64,000 nt of DNA, taken from contig CAJXMJ010000003.1 in NCBI GenBank assembly GCA_913056455.1, forward strand, positions 186,001 through 250,000, in the 5' to 3' direction. Position 1 is the stretch's first letter. Every line of letters starts with the position of its first letter. The position numbers and the translations under genes are program-made. Origin of the DNA: an uncultured Fodinibius sp. (lineage in GTDB: Bacteria > Bacteroidota > Rhodothermia > Balneolales > Balneolaceae). Below, piece after piece: positions 9,215 through 18,143 of this stretch. The notes beneath the pieces were generated by a model, which worked only from the letters and a program-made list of their open reading frames with translations, did not search any database and had not been told where the DNA came from.

Positions 9215-9430
9215 ATGCCAGACGAAGCAAGTAAATCAACGAACAGTAACGAATCTGGAAAGAGTTGGGAAGAACAAGATCCGGATATTGTTCGCGAAGT
9301 AACCATCGATGAGTATAAACCTTACGGAACATTAACGCTCACGTTAATCTACTTTGCCATTGTAGCATTGATGTGGGTATTTATGTATTTCGTAGAGTTT
9401 GCCGGAAATGCACCTTCCATCATAGAATAG
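9215..9430 (+). CDS. cbaD: Small subunit (IIa-like) of ba3-type cytochrome c oxidase
   Basis: A 71-residue protein with a polar N-terminus and one transmembrane helix (about 40-64: LTLIYFAIVALMWVFMYFV). Its size, single helix and place directly in front of subunit II match the small subunit IIa of ba3-type oxidases, which packs against subunits I and II. It opens a three-gene operon; the next gene starts 16 bases after its stop. About 260 AT-rich bases upstream must hold the promoter. Confidence 0.8.
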   Translation: MPDEASKSTNSNESGKSWEEQDPDIVREVTIDEYKPYGTLTLTLIYFAIVALMWVFMYFVEFAGNAPSIIE

Positions 9431-9446
9431 TTAACACACTAAAAAT

Positions 9447-9965
9447 ATGCATATACATAAGTTCGAACAGTTCTGGATAAAACTATCCTTTGTACTGATT
9501 GCCTTTTTTGTCGCTACCGTAGTGTATGGTTTTGTAGCGATGGATTTAAAGGTAATTGGAGATCATGCAACCATTGATCCTCAAAACCTAGCTGACACTA
9601 AGTTTGGCAATCCGGGTGTACGCGAAGTTACTCGTAATGGTCAGACTGAATATGAAGTTTATGTACAAACTATTCAGTTTGCCTTTAATCCGGGTACCGC
9701 CCAGCCGATTGAAGTACCAGTAGATACCAGGGTTACCTTTTATATAACAAGCCCTGATGTGTTGCACGGTTTTGATGTCGCGGGTACCAATCTAAATACG
9801 ATGGCTATACCGGGACAGGTGGCAAAATTTACGACGATCTTTCCTGAAGTACGAGAATATGGAATCGTTTGTAATGAGTATTGTGGACCGGCCCACCATG
9901 TTATGGAGGGTAAAATAAAGGTAGTACCTAAATCTGAGTTTGATAAAAGTAATCTGGTAGAATGA
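9447..9965 (+). CDS. cbaB: Cytochrome c oxidase subunit II (CuA, ba3 type)
   Basis: 172 residues with one N-terminal membrane helix (about 10-31) and a periplasmic cupredoxin domain. All CuA ligands are visible: H107 in VLHGFD, then C142, C146, H150 and M153 in the run CNEYCGPAHHVM. It takes electrons from cytochrome c or a cupredoxin and passes them to subunit I. The short form with a single membrane helix is typical of ba3 (B-type) oxidases rather than the longer A-type subunit II. Its stop codon overlaps the start of subunit I by 4 bases (ATGA). Confidence 0.95.
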   Translation: MHIHKFEQFWIKLSFVLIAFFVATVVYGFVAMDLKVIGDHATIDPQNLADTKFGNPGVREVTRNGQTEYEVYVQTIQFAFNPGTAQPIEVPVDTRVTFYITSPDVLHGFDVAGTNLNTMAIPGQVAKFTTIFPEVREYGIVCNEYCGPAHHVMEGKIKVVPKSEFDKSNLVE

Positions 9966-11638
9966 CATTTATACACAAGTATCCGAAAGCTGCAAAAGTT
10001 GCCAAAGCTAATTTCATTGTCGCTTTTATAGCGCTTGCTATTGGAGGGTTCTTTGGATTTGTCCAAGCCCTGCACCGCACCAATGTATTTCGCGGATTCT
10101 TCAACTCCGGCGAATATTATACGCTACTGACAGGACACGGCGTGTTACTGGCCCTCATTTTCACCACCTTTTTTATTGCCGGATTGTTTGTCTGGGGGGT
10201 AACCCGAAGTCTTGACCGCGAGCCTGAAAATTTGGCTTATACCTGGTCGTGGTTTTGGTTAATGACGATCGGTACGATTATGGCTACTGTGGCCATTCTG
10301 GGTGGTCTTGTGCCGGATAGTTCGATCCGAGCTGCGGTCCTGTATACTTTTTATCCTCCCTTACAGGCGCATCCCCTATTTTATATAGGTTTGGCGCTGG
10401 TCGTTGTCGGATCATGGATGGCGGGTGCCGACTGGTTTTGGTCATACCGAAAATGGCGTGGAGAAAATCCGAATGAACGGATTCCTATCCTCTCATTTAT
10501 GACCCTCTTTACGATGCTGATGTGGTATGTTTGTACCATTGGCTTAGCGCTCGAGGTTGTGGGACTATTGATTCCATGGTCGCTTGGGTTGGTTACAGAA
10601 ATCGAACCCTTACTGCCAAGAACGCTATTCTGGTTCTTTGGTCATGCTGTTGTGTACTTCTGGCTGTTACCGGCTTATTATGTATGGTATGCTATTTTGC
10701 CAAAGCTTTCAGGCGGACGCTTATTCAGTGATTCAATGACTCGGATTGTCTTTATCATTTTCTTGCTGCTTTCTACTCCGGTAGGGTACCATCACCAATA
10801 TGCTGATCCAGGTATCTCGGTTGGATTTAAGTTCTATGCTATGGCAAGTACGCTTCTGCTTCTGTTGCCAAGTTTAATTACGTTGTTTACGGTTGTGGCA
10901 AGTATGGAGCACGGAGCGCGTCAGCGCGGAGGAAAAGGATATCTCAAATGGATTGGAAAGTTGCCGTGGGATCGACCTGCTTTTGTAGGTTGCGCTTTGG
11001 CGGGAATTATGTTTGCTGCCGGTGGATTCAGTGGTATGATCAACGCGTCGATGAATATAAATCTGTTGATTCACAATACAATCTGGGTGCCCGGACACTT
11101 TCACTTGACCGTGGGAACAGCAGTAGCCCTAACCTTTATGGCCATTACATATTGGCTACTCCCACAGCTTACCGGTAGAAAGCTCAAGCATAAAACGCTG
11201 GCCTTGATACAACCCTACGCCTGGTTTTTGGGAATGACGTTAATGTCAAACGCAATGCACCGTGCCGGACTTGCAGGGGTACCCCGACGAACTGCAGAGC
11301 CTGAATATATGGGCTTCGAGTTTGAGCCTATTTTTGGAACGATGACTGAAATGAAATGGCAGATTGCTATTGGTGGAACCATACTTACTATTTCACTGAT
11401 ACTCTTTCTTTGGGTAGTAGTGGCGTCATGGCTTGCCGGCGAAAAATCTGATAAACCTGTTGATGATCATATTCCGGAACCATTATCAGGTGTTGAACAT
11501 ACACCGGCTATATTGGATAACATGAAACTCTGGTTTACATTAGCACTTGTGCTGGTAATTCTGGCTTACGCCTTCCCGCTTTGGGAGATGGTGGCCGATG
11601 GCATCTTTTCACCCGGAGCATTGCCAAGGCCCTCTTGA
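9962..11638 (+). CDS. cbaA: Cytochrome c oxidase subunit I (ba3 type)
   Basis: 558 residues and a dozen or more membrane helices. Haem and copper ligands are in place: H59 (TGHG) for the low-spin haem; H229 with Y233 in 'GHAVVYFWLLPAYY' for the CuB His-Tyr pair; H278 and H279 in GYHHQY for CuB; and H380 and H382 in 'PGHFHLTVG' for the haems. The GHAVVYFW form closely resembles the Thermus ba3 enzyme rather than aa3 oxidases. It reduces oxygen to water and pumps protons; B-type oxidases typically have high oxygen affinity. A terminator follows. Confidence 0.95.
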   Translation: MTFIHKYPKAAKVAKANFIVAFIALAIGGFFGFVQALHRTNVFRGFFNSGEYYTLLTGHGVLLALIFTTFFIAGLFVWGVTRSLDREPENLAYTWSWFWLMTIGTIMATVAILGGLVPDSSIRAAVLYTFYPPLQAHPLFYIGLALVVVGSWMAGADWFWSYRKWRGENPNERIPILSFMTLFTMLMWYVCTIGLALEVVGLLIPWSLGLVTEIEPLLPRTLFWFFGHAVVYFWLLPAYYVWYAILPKLSGGRLFSDSMTRIVFIIFLLLSTPVGYHHQYADPGISVGFKFYAMASTLLLLLPSLITLFTVVASMEHGARQRGGKGYLKWIGKLPWDRPAFVGCALAGIMFAAGGFSGMINASMNINLLIHNTIWVPGHFHLTVGTAVALTFMAITYWLLPQLTGRKLKHKTLALIQPYAWFLGMTLMSNAMHRAGLAGVPRRTAEPEYMGFEFEPIFGTMTEMKWQIAIGGTILTISLILFLWVVVASWLAGEKSDKPVDDHIPEPLSGVEHTPAILDNMKLWFTLALVLVILAYAFPLWEMVADGIFSPGALPRPS

Positions 11639-11663
11639 TAACCTGAAATTTGTTAGATGAAAG

Positions 11664-11717
11664 AAAGTCCTTGTCTGTTATCAGTTTTAAAACGGACAAG
11701 GGCTTTTTGTTTTTGGA
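11664..11717 (+). terminator. Rho-independent terminator after the oxidase operon
   Basis: AAGTCCTTGTCTGTT pairs with AACGGACAAGGGCTT across a loop of about 11 bases, with wobble pairs, and is followed by a T-rich tract (TTTTTGTTTTT). Confidence 0.88.
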
Positions 11718-11760
11718 TAAAGTCTTATTTGCCGAATTAAGAATCTTTTATTGAGACGTT

Positions 11761-12318
11761 ATGTATGAGGAAAAATCCGATAATTCTACTAAGAAGTTGG
11801 TTAAAATTTTAGTGATTGTAGGAATTGGAATTCCTGTACTGGTGGAGTTGATGACCCTTTTTAACCTCATTAATGTTCAGATTTTTGAAGACGAAAAAGA
11901 TGTTAATAGCAATGATACCAATGTAACAGAGGTACGGGGATTTGGTGAGGGAGATACCCTTTTCGCTAATCAGGAATCGGCAGTTCTTATTGATCAGCTT
12001 CGTGTAAAAGTGAGTGCACAGGAGTGGCGGTTTGCGTTGGGGATAACTTCAATGGATAGTACAAGTCAGGAGAAGCTGCAAATCCGAGTTGATAGCCTAA
12101 GGCTACAGAGTAAAAAAATATTACTGGGTATTGATAGTAGCAGTTGGGAGGTAAGGCAAACAGTACCCGCACAAATATATGGGGAATGGGCTTTGCCCAA
12201 TGGCGATATTCCTACAAAGCTTTTTGTAAGCATTGAACAGCAAGAAGCAGATTCTACAACTCGGGTAAGCCAAGAGATCCCATTACATAAAATACCGGTT
12301 CGCTATAATCAGGAATAA
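11761..12318 (+). CDS. Uncharacterised membrane-anchored protein next to the oxidase
   Basis: 185 residues. A charged start is followed by one membrane helix (about 11-37) and then a soluble domain of about 145 residues that should face the periplasm. I do not recognise the domain; it contains no Cys and no obvious copper-binding motif. It sits behind the ba3 oxidase, separated by a terminator, and converges on the copper ATPase, with the two 3' ends overlapping by 10 bases. The arrangement (single-span protein beside a CcoI-like ATPase) recalls FixH/CcoH, but I see no clear sequence match, so a role in oxidase assembly is only a guess. Confidence 0.7.
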   Translation: MYEEKSDNSTKKLVKILVIVGIGIPVLVELMTLFNLINVQIFEDEKDVNSNDTNVTEVRGFGEGDTLFANQESAVLIDQLRVKVSAQEWRFALGITSMDSTSQEKLQIRVDSLRLQSKKILLGIDSSSWEVRQTVPAQIYGEWALPNGDIPTKLFVSIEQQEADSTTRVSQEIPLHKIPVRYNQE

Positions 12319-14675
12319 AACGTATCGGTTTTAAGATTCATATCTCGCGAAGAATTTCCTACTACCAAAAGACTACTTGTTGCCATGGCAACGGCGGCAA
12401 AGAGTGGGTTGATTGTTCCTGCAATAGCGAGAGGTATCGTAATGATGTTATAGAGGAAGGCCCATCCCAGATTTTGGCGTATACGATTTTTAGTTAGTGA
12501 TATGGCGTTAAAGGCAGCAGGGATCAGTGTTAATCGCTCGTTTGGAATAACAACATGAGCAGAGTCAGCGGCAATAGCCGTTAGGTTGCCGAAAGCAATA
12601 CCAAGATCGGCTTGAGCAAGAGCTGGAGCGTCGTTGCTTCCATCACCGATCATTGCAATGCGCCCAAATTTACGTAGTTCCTCAACAATATTTGACTTGG
12701 AATCGGGACGTGTTTCCGTAAAAAGAAAATCTGGATTTAACTTTTCACGTATTGCATTTCCCGCTTGTTTGCTGTCACCGGTAATAATAGCCACCCTCTT
12801 GCCGGCTGCTTGCAGACTTTTGACGATGTCTGAAGCTTCTGTCCGAATTTGATCTCCGACAACAAGTATGCTTTCTACCTGTCCATTCCATCCCACTGCA
12901 ACCGGGATATTTCCTTCATTTCTGCATACATTAACTTTTTCCCATTGGGGTTCAGTAACTTTTAGTTGATCGCTAATCCATTCAGGCTGTCCGACAAAAA
13001 TTTGGTTGCCATCTATTTGTCCGTAGACTCCCGTAGAACAGGAGGTGAAATTTTCAACATTGGTTTGATCGATTGCATATACAGCAATAGGTTCTGCAAT
13101 TGGGTGCGTTGCATATTGCTCTAACTGGGCCGCATAGCGCAATGCTTGTTCATTTTCTCCTTGATCAAGGAGTTGCATTGTACCTGTTGTTAAAGTACCG
13201 GTTTTATCAAAAGCGACCGTAGACGTTTCCAGCTTTTCCTCAAACACCGCTGCTGTTTTAAAAATGATTTTGTGTTCAAGTCCGCTGCGAATACCCGAGG
13301 CAATGGCAAGGGGAGTGGCCAATCCCAACGCACAGGGACAAGAAACAATAAGTACCGCCAGTGATGAGAGCATGGATTCAGTGGCCCCGGCACCACTTAA
13401 CATATGGTAGCTGAAGGTGGCTATTCCCAAAAGGATGACAACAGGAACGAACCAGGCAGCAATGCGATCAGCCAATCGCTGTTGGCCGGGTCGGGCCGAC
13501 TGTATATTCCACATTGTTCGCATCAGGTTCTCAATAGTACTTTCAACGGTGTCGCCTATTTCGATAGTGAGGGCATTTTGGGTAAGAATAGTGCCGCTCA
13601 GTACAGAATCCCCAATATTTTTGGAAACAGGCTTTGATTCACCTGTCATCAGTGCTTCATTAACAACGCCTTGACCATTTATAATAGTACCATCAATGGG
13701 GATACGTTCACCGGCTTTTACCAAGACACGATCACCCGGCTCAAGGTCTTCAATGGATATTTTCTTGGACTCACTATTTTCAAGAAGTCGCGCGTATTGA
13801 AGTTGTTTCTCGGTAAGCTTTTCCAATAAATCTTGTTTGCCCGCCTTGATCTTTTTTTCATAATAATTACCGATTGAAACGACCAGAATAATGGCCATAG
13901 TAACGTCAAAATAGACTTCCGTAGATCCGGTCAATAGTGCTCCGACACTATATAAATAGGCGCTTACGGCCGCAATGGTAATGAGTAAATCCATGTTCGG
14001 TTTTAGCACAGAAATAGAAACCCATGCCCCCCGTAAAATAGGAAGGCCGGTGTATCCCAAAACAAAGGTAGTCATCACAAAAATGTTGGAGGTAAAGAAC
14101 AGCTTTTCTGAGGTTGTCAAAGGAACGATACCTCCACTGCCTAAGTAAGTGGGATACAGAAAAAGTACATATAGCAGTAGCCCAATAATCCCAAAAAATC
14201 CACCGATGATAATTCTGGCCACTTCGTTGAGTTGCTCTTCTTGTCCTGATGATTCCACAGGTTTAACCTTGTAGCCCATCTTACTTAATTTATCCGGCAG
14301 AGACTCAGGGCTTATTGATTGCGGATCATAATAAACCTTTATCATTTCCGAAGCATAACTGGCTTCGCTTTTATAAATACCATCTTCTCGATCTGCCAAT
14401 GTTTCTACGAATGATTCGCAGGTTGAGCAGTGCATACCATTGACCTTAAAAAAAGCTTCAGCATAATCTTCAGGAAGGGGGCCTTTTTCCTGCTCTTCAT
14501 GTCTTTTTTGAATGGTTTGCCGGCGAAGTTGCTCGGCCTGTTCCCCCTCCATATTTTGCAGTAGTTTATATACATGCAGGCACCCCGTGCAGCAAAAAAC
14601 GCCATCAACTTCGGAATCAGTAATGGGCGGATCTGGAGTTTCAAGTTCACAAAGAGTACAGTATTCGGCCTTCAT
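12309..14675 (-). CDS. Copper-transporting P1B-type ATPase (CcoI/CopA-like)
   Basis: 788 residues. The N-terminus has a cysteine-rich segment (C6, C9 and FCCTGC at 28-32) like that of CcoI/FixI proteins. A heavy-metal-associated domain with MHCSTC (C83, C86) comes next. The ATPase core shows the actuator motif TGES (344-347), the membrane metal site CPC (446-448), the phosphorylated aspartate D490 in DKTGT, and a late GDGSNDAPAL hinge. It should export Cu(I) to the periplasm. CcoI-type pumps feed copper to haem-copper oxidases, which fits the ba3 operon alongside. It follows the Nudix gene by 15 bases and is probably co-transcribed with it. Confidence 0.92.
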   Translation of the reverse strand: MKAEYCTLCELETPDPPITDSEVDGVFCCTGCLHVYKLLQNMEGEQAEQLRRQTIQKRHEEQEKGPLPEDYAEAFFKVNGMHCSTCESFVETLADREDGIYKSEASYASEMIKVYYDPQSISPESLPDKLSKMGYKVKPVESSGQEEQLNEVARIIIGGFFGIIGLLLYVLFLYPTYLGSGGIVPLTTSEKLFFTSNIFVMTTFVLGYTGLPILRGAWVSISVLKPNMDLLITIAAVSAYLYSVGALLTGSTEVYFDVTMAIILVVSIGNYYEKKIKAGKQDLLEKLTEKQLQYARLLENSESKKISIEDLEPGDRVLVKAGERIPIDGTIINGQGVVNEALMTGESKPVSKNIGDSVLSGTILTQNALTIEIGDTVESTIENLMRTMWNIQSARPGQQRLADRIAAWFVPVVILLGIATFSYHMLSGAGATESMLSSLAVLIVSCPCALGLATPLAIASGIRSGLEHKIIFKTAAVFEEKLETSTVAFDKTGTLTTGTMQLLDQGENEQALRYAAQLEQYATHPIAEPIAVYAIDQTNVENFTSCSTGVYGQIDGNQIFVGQPEWISDQLKVTEPQWEKVNVCRNEGNIPVAVGWNGQVESILVVGDQIRTEASDIVKSLQAAGKRVAIITGDSKQAGNAIREKLNPDFLFTETRPDSKSNIVEELRKFGRIAMIGDGSNDAPALAQADLGIAFGNLTAIAADSAHVVIPNERLTLIPAAFNAISLTKNRIRQNLGWAFLYNIITIPLAIAGTINPLFAAVAMATSSLLVVGNSSRDMNLKTDTFYS

Positions 14676-14690
14676 TATGGCGTAAGGGAG

Positions 14691-15329
14691 TTAGCTTTTT
14701 TTATTAGCAAATTCTCGGCACAGGTCGAGGAATTCATTGAGCATCATAGCAGTGGCTCCCCAGAGGGGAACTTGGTGGACATCCCAGTAAGGGACCCGGT
14801 AGGTGTAAGAGTGGAGATCCCAGTCTTCGACGGTGATATTTTTTTTATGTAGCAGAGACTGTAATTCTACAGCAAAAACCTCCTCTACTTCAGCGGGGTT
14901 TGTGATAAAATCAGGTTTTCTATTTGTAAAGCCAACAAAGGGTGTAACGAGATTATTTGAGTGACTTACATATAGATCGCTTAGTTCTCCAATGATCGTT
15001 ACGCTATCAGTGGGTACTCCAATTTCTTCTTTTGCTTCGCGGAGTGCTGTTTGTTGCAGGGACTCCCCTTTCTCAGTACGTCCTCCGGGAAAGCTGATCT
15101 GTCCACCGTGATCAATATCATGGCTTCTGAGTGTTAACACCAGCTCCAAATCATCTTTTTCATTGGGGAAAAGTAAAATTAAAACACTGCTTTTATTGAC
15201 CTCCGGTGGGGGTTCCATTTCTCGGATTTCACCCCCATCGACCGGTTCCGGGGCCATCTCGATTTGAGCCTTTCTACCCGGCAGATTTTGGGATAAGCGT
15301 TGTTCTAAAAACTGGATGAGCTGGTGCAC
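14691..15329 (-). CDS. Nudix hydrolase, CoA pyrophosphatase (NudL)-like
   Basis: 212 residues. A Nudix box starts at G82 and carries the catalytic pattern REAKEE (E98, E101, E102). The preceding 'LTLRSHDIDHGGQISFPGG' segment is characteristic of the NudL/CoAse subgroup, which hydrolyses CoA and related diphosphates. A 'WGATAMML' segment near the end is also usual in this subgroup. Start codon is GTG at 15329. The copper ATPase starts 15 bases downstream, so the two probably form an operon, although no functional link is obvious. Confidence 0.85.
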   Translation of the reverse strand: MHQLIQFLEQRLSQNLPGRKAQIEMAPEPVDGGEIREMEPPPEVNKSSVLILLFPNEKDDLELVLTLRSHDIDHGGQISFPGGRTEKGESLQQTALREAKEEIGVPTDSVTIIGELSDLYVSHSNNLVTPFVGFTNRKPDFITNPAEVEEVFAVELQSLLHKKNITVEDWDLHSYTYRVPYWDVHQVPLWGATAMMLNEFLDLCREFANKKS

Positions 15330-15724
15330 GATAGCAGAAAAGTGTTAAAAATTAGTAGCAGCCTTATTATATAAAATCGACTTCGGCATTTCTTGTTAAA
15401 GAAACCTAAAGGTGTAAAATAAACAAGTGAAATTAGGATTAAATGAGTGACAAATGTGGCTTCTTGTTGGAGTAAAGTCTACAATAGAGCTATTGAAATG
15501 TTTCGACAGAACTTGATGAGATGCTTGCGAGAGAAATATTAAGATATTTTAATGTTTATTATTTGTTTTATCCGTAACGGATGGGGTGTTTTACAATCTT
15601 TTAAATCTATAGCGGGAAGTTTTGGTTGCAAAATTAATTTAGGGTAATAGATCAAAACATTTAATCCTGCTCTTTCATTTTCGCTAAAATGGCGAATGTA
15701 ATTTTAATAAATCAGGGATAAATT
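15330..15724. other. Intergenic region between divergent genes, no gene seen
   Basis: About 395 AT-rich bases separate the GTG start of the Nudix gene from the ATG of the subtilase. I see no open reading frame, tRNA or clear riboswitch. It must contain the promoters of both genes. A modest Shine-Dalgarno (AGGGA) precedes the subtilase ATG. Confidence 0.6.
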
Positions 15725-16960
15725 ATGCAAAACGCATTATTTAGAGGAACCTTGGTTGTAGCATTGGTTGTTTTTGGGATCACCGCATGTGATCAACCAA
15801 CTACTAATGTCGATCAGGAAGATCAACAAGAAGAACTAAAATCAGAAACCACACAGCCTATCGAGGGACAATACATTGTGGTCTTCAAGGATGAAGATAC
15901 GCAAGGTAAATCTTTGGCTGGTAATGTTGAAAGAACAAAGGAGGTACGTAATCAAATTCTTACGGATAACAACATAGAGGAGAAGTCTCTTCTTAACGAG
16001 TACGATGTTGCACTGCAGGGATTCGCTGCTTCGTTGTCAGAAAGCCAGTTGGCAGACCTCAGGAATGATGATCGTATTGACTACATAGAAGAGGATCAAA
16101 TGTTTACGTTGGCGCCTCCGGGAGCTTGTTCACCATGGCCGGGCTGTAAAGATGGAGATGATGGCGGTGATGGTGGAAGTAACCAAGTAACCCCATGGGG
16201 TATTGACCGTGTTGGCGGTGCTACAGCAAGCAGCGGTACTGCTTGGGTAATTGATACAGGGGTTGATCTGGATCATCCCGACTTGAATGTAGACGAAACC
16301 CGAAGCGCAACGTTTATTACTAGCGGTAAGGATTCTAAAAGTGCTGATGATGGCAATGGTCACGGTACTCACGTAGCTGGTACTATTGCCGCACTGGATA
16401 ATGATAGTGGCGTTGTAGGTGTTGCAGCTGGTGCCTCGGTAGTAGGTGTTAAAGTGCTGGATAGTCGTGGAAGTGGTTCTTATTCTGGTGTTATTGATGG
16501 TATTGATTATGTTGCTCAAAATGCATCTGCGGGAGATGTTGCTAATATGAGTCTCGGCGGTGGAACTTCTAATGCTGTAGATGATGCGGTACGAAATGCA
16601 GCTGACCAAGGCGTATATTTTGCCGTGGCTGCTGGTAATGATGGTGATGATGCTAATAATTATTCACCGGCCCGTGTTGAGTATAATAATGTCTGGACAA
16701 TTTCCGCTACGGATGAAAGTGATGTATTTGCATCATTCTCGAACTGGTCAGGACCTACCGATCCCCCAGTTGAATATGCTGCACCTGGTGTTGACATTCT
16801 TTCTACTTGGAATGATGGAGGTACAAATACAATCAGCGGTACCTCAATGGCAAGTCCACATGCAGCAGGAGTGCTGTTGGTTACAGGTGGTAATCCAACA
16901 AGTAACGGATCTGCCTCAAGTGATCCGGATGGTGATCCTGATCCGATTATTTCCCAATAA
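15725..16960 (+). CDS. Lipoprotein subtilisin-like (S8) serine protease
   Basis: 411 residues. The signal peptide ends in a lipobox (ITAC, C22). An inhibitor I9 propeptide runs from about 46 to 130. A short linker has two cysteines (C135, C141) and an Asp/Gly-rich stretch. The S8 catalytic domain carries D177 (VIDTG), H213 (GHGTH), the oxyanion N305 (AAGN) and the nucleophile S374 (GTSMASPH), so it looks active. The C-terminus is a short Asp/Pro/Gly tail (about 393-411) with no recognisable sorting domain. Autocleavage after the propeptide would free the protease and leave the propeptide on the membrane. A terminator follows. Confidence 0.92.
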   Translation: MQNALFRGTLVVALVVFGITACDQPTTNVDQEDQQEELKSETTQPIEGQYIVVFKDEDTQGKSLAGNVERTKEVRNQILTDNNIEEKSLLNEYDVALQGFAASLSESQLADLRNDDRIDYIEEDQMFTLAPPGACSPWPGCKDGDDGGDGGSNQVTPWGIDRVGGATASSGTAWVIDTGVDLDHPDLNVDETRSATFITSGKDSKSADDGNGHGTHVAGTIAALDNDSGVVGVAAGASVVGVKVLDSRGSGSYSGVIDGIDYVAQNASAGDVANMSLGGGTSNAVDDAVRNAADQGVYFAVAAGNDGDDANNYSPARVEYNNVWTISATDESDVFASFSNWSGPTDPPVEYAAPGVDILSTWNDGGTNTISGTSMASPHAAGVLLVTGGNPTSNGSASSDPDGDPDPIISQ

Positions 16961-16985
16961 GGATTAGTGTCGAGTTTTATTGTTT

Positions 16986-17022
16986 TTGGCATCTGCCTTT
17001 AATTAGGCAGGTGCCTTTTTTA
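16986..17022 (+). terminator. Rho-independent terminator after the subtilase
   Basis: A 10-bp stem GGCATCTGCC / GGCAGGTGCC (one G-U pair) with an 8-base loop, followed by TTTTTTATTT. Confidence 0.9.
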
Positions 17023-17117
17023 TTTGCAGATCTGAACTTTATTGAACCGTTAAGAGTTCGTATTTTCCGCTCATTATTTGATAGACATAATTTCAGTATG
17101 AATAATTAAATCCCTAT

Positions 17118-18122
17118 ATGAAAAAGAAGTACAACGTTTACGGTATTGGAAATGCGCTGGTGGATATGGAGTTCGAAATTGATGATGCGTTTCTCGATAA
17201 GCACGATGTCGAGAAGGGGGTTATGACATTGGTGGATGAGGAAACCCAGTCGCGCCTTATTAATGACATTAGCAGAGAGGAAACGGTTGAAAAGCCGGGT
17301 GGTTCAGCAGCCAATACTGTTTTTGCTGTTAGTCAATTTGGAGGGAAAGCATTTTATTCTTGCAAGGTGGCTAAGGACCACTTTGGTGATCTGTATTTGG
17401 AGGATATGAAAGAGGCCGGTATTGATACCAACTTTGATCGACAGGAGCGAGAAGACGGTATAACCGGTAAGTGTTTGGTGATGGTTACTGACGATGCCGA
17501 GCGAACAATGAATACCTATTTGGGGATTACCCAAAACCTTTCAACCAAAGAAATTGATGAACTGGCCATTCGTGATTCCGAGTATGTATATATCGAAGGT
17601 TATTTGGTTACTTCAGAAAATGGTTTTGAGGCTATGAATAAGACGAAGAAAATAGCCCAGCAAAATGATGCAAAAACAGCACTCACCTTATCTGATCCTG
17701 CTATTGTAGAGGGATTCAAAGGTCGTTTTGATGAGATTATTGGGGCTTCGGTTGATCTTCTTTTTTGCAATGAAAAAGAGGCAAAAATTTATACCGGTAA
17801 GGAAGATTTAAAAGAGGCACGAGAAGCCCTGAAAAAGGAGGCTAAGCGTTTTGTCATTACACAGGGGGCCAATGGTGCTATGATCTACGATGGCGACACC
17901 TTTATTGATATCGAGCCCTACGATGTAAGTGCTATTGATACCAATGGGGCAGGCGATATGTATGCCGGGGCCTTCTTGTATGGTATTACAAACGGAATGG
18001 GATTTGCCGGAGCCGGGAAATTGGCAAGCCTTGCCGGATCAAAAGTTGTATCTCAATTCGGTCCTCGCTTGAAATGGCATCAAATGCAGGAAATATTGAA
18101 TGAAGCAAAAGGTGCCGAGTAA
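17118..18122 (+). CDS. PfkB-family sugar/nucleoside kinase, adenosine-kinase-like
   Basis: 334 residues. The N-terminal 'GNALVDMEFEIDDAFL' and the GGSAANT motif, where the substrate binds, are typical of adenosine-kinase-like PfkB proteins of this size. The C-terminal signature DTNGAGDMYAGA holds the catalytic base D280. It would phosphorylate a nucleoside or sugar with ATP; adenosine is the best guess from overall similarity. The rdgB gene follows after 21 bases, giving a small operon linked by purine metabolism and nucleotide clean-up. Confidence 0.88.
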   Translation: MKKKYNVYGIGNALVDMEFEIDDAFLDKHDVEKGVMTLVDEETQSRLINDISREETVEKPGGSAANTVFAVSQFGGKAFYSCKVAKDHFGDLYLEDMKEAGIDTNFDRQEREDGITGKCLVMVTDDAERTMNTYLGITQNLSTKEIDELAIRDSEYVYIEGYLVTSENGFEAMNKTKKIAQQNDAKTALTLSDPAIVEGFKGRFDEIIGASVDLLFCNEKEAKIYTGKEDLKEAREALKKEAKRFVITQGANGAMIYDGDTFIDIEPYDVSAIDTNGAGDMYAGAFLYGITNGMGFAGAGKLASLAGSKVVSQFGPRLKWHQMQEILNEAKGAE

Positions 18123-18143
18123 GGGAGGGGACAATTAAAAATT

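Noticed and set aside
16130..16609. A 159-codon minus-strand frame in the subtilase
   Set aside because: Ser/Thr/Ile-rich antisense of the catalytic domain; not a gene.
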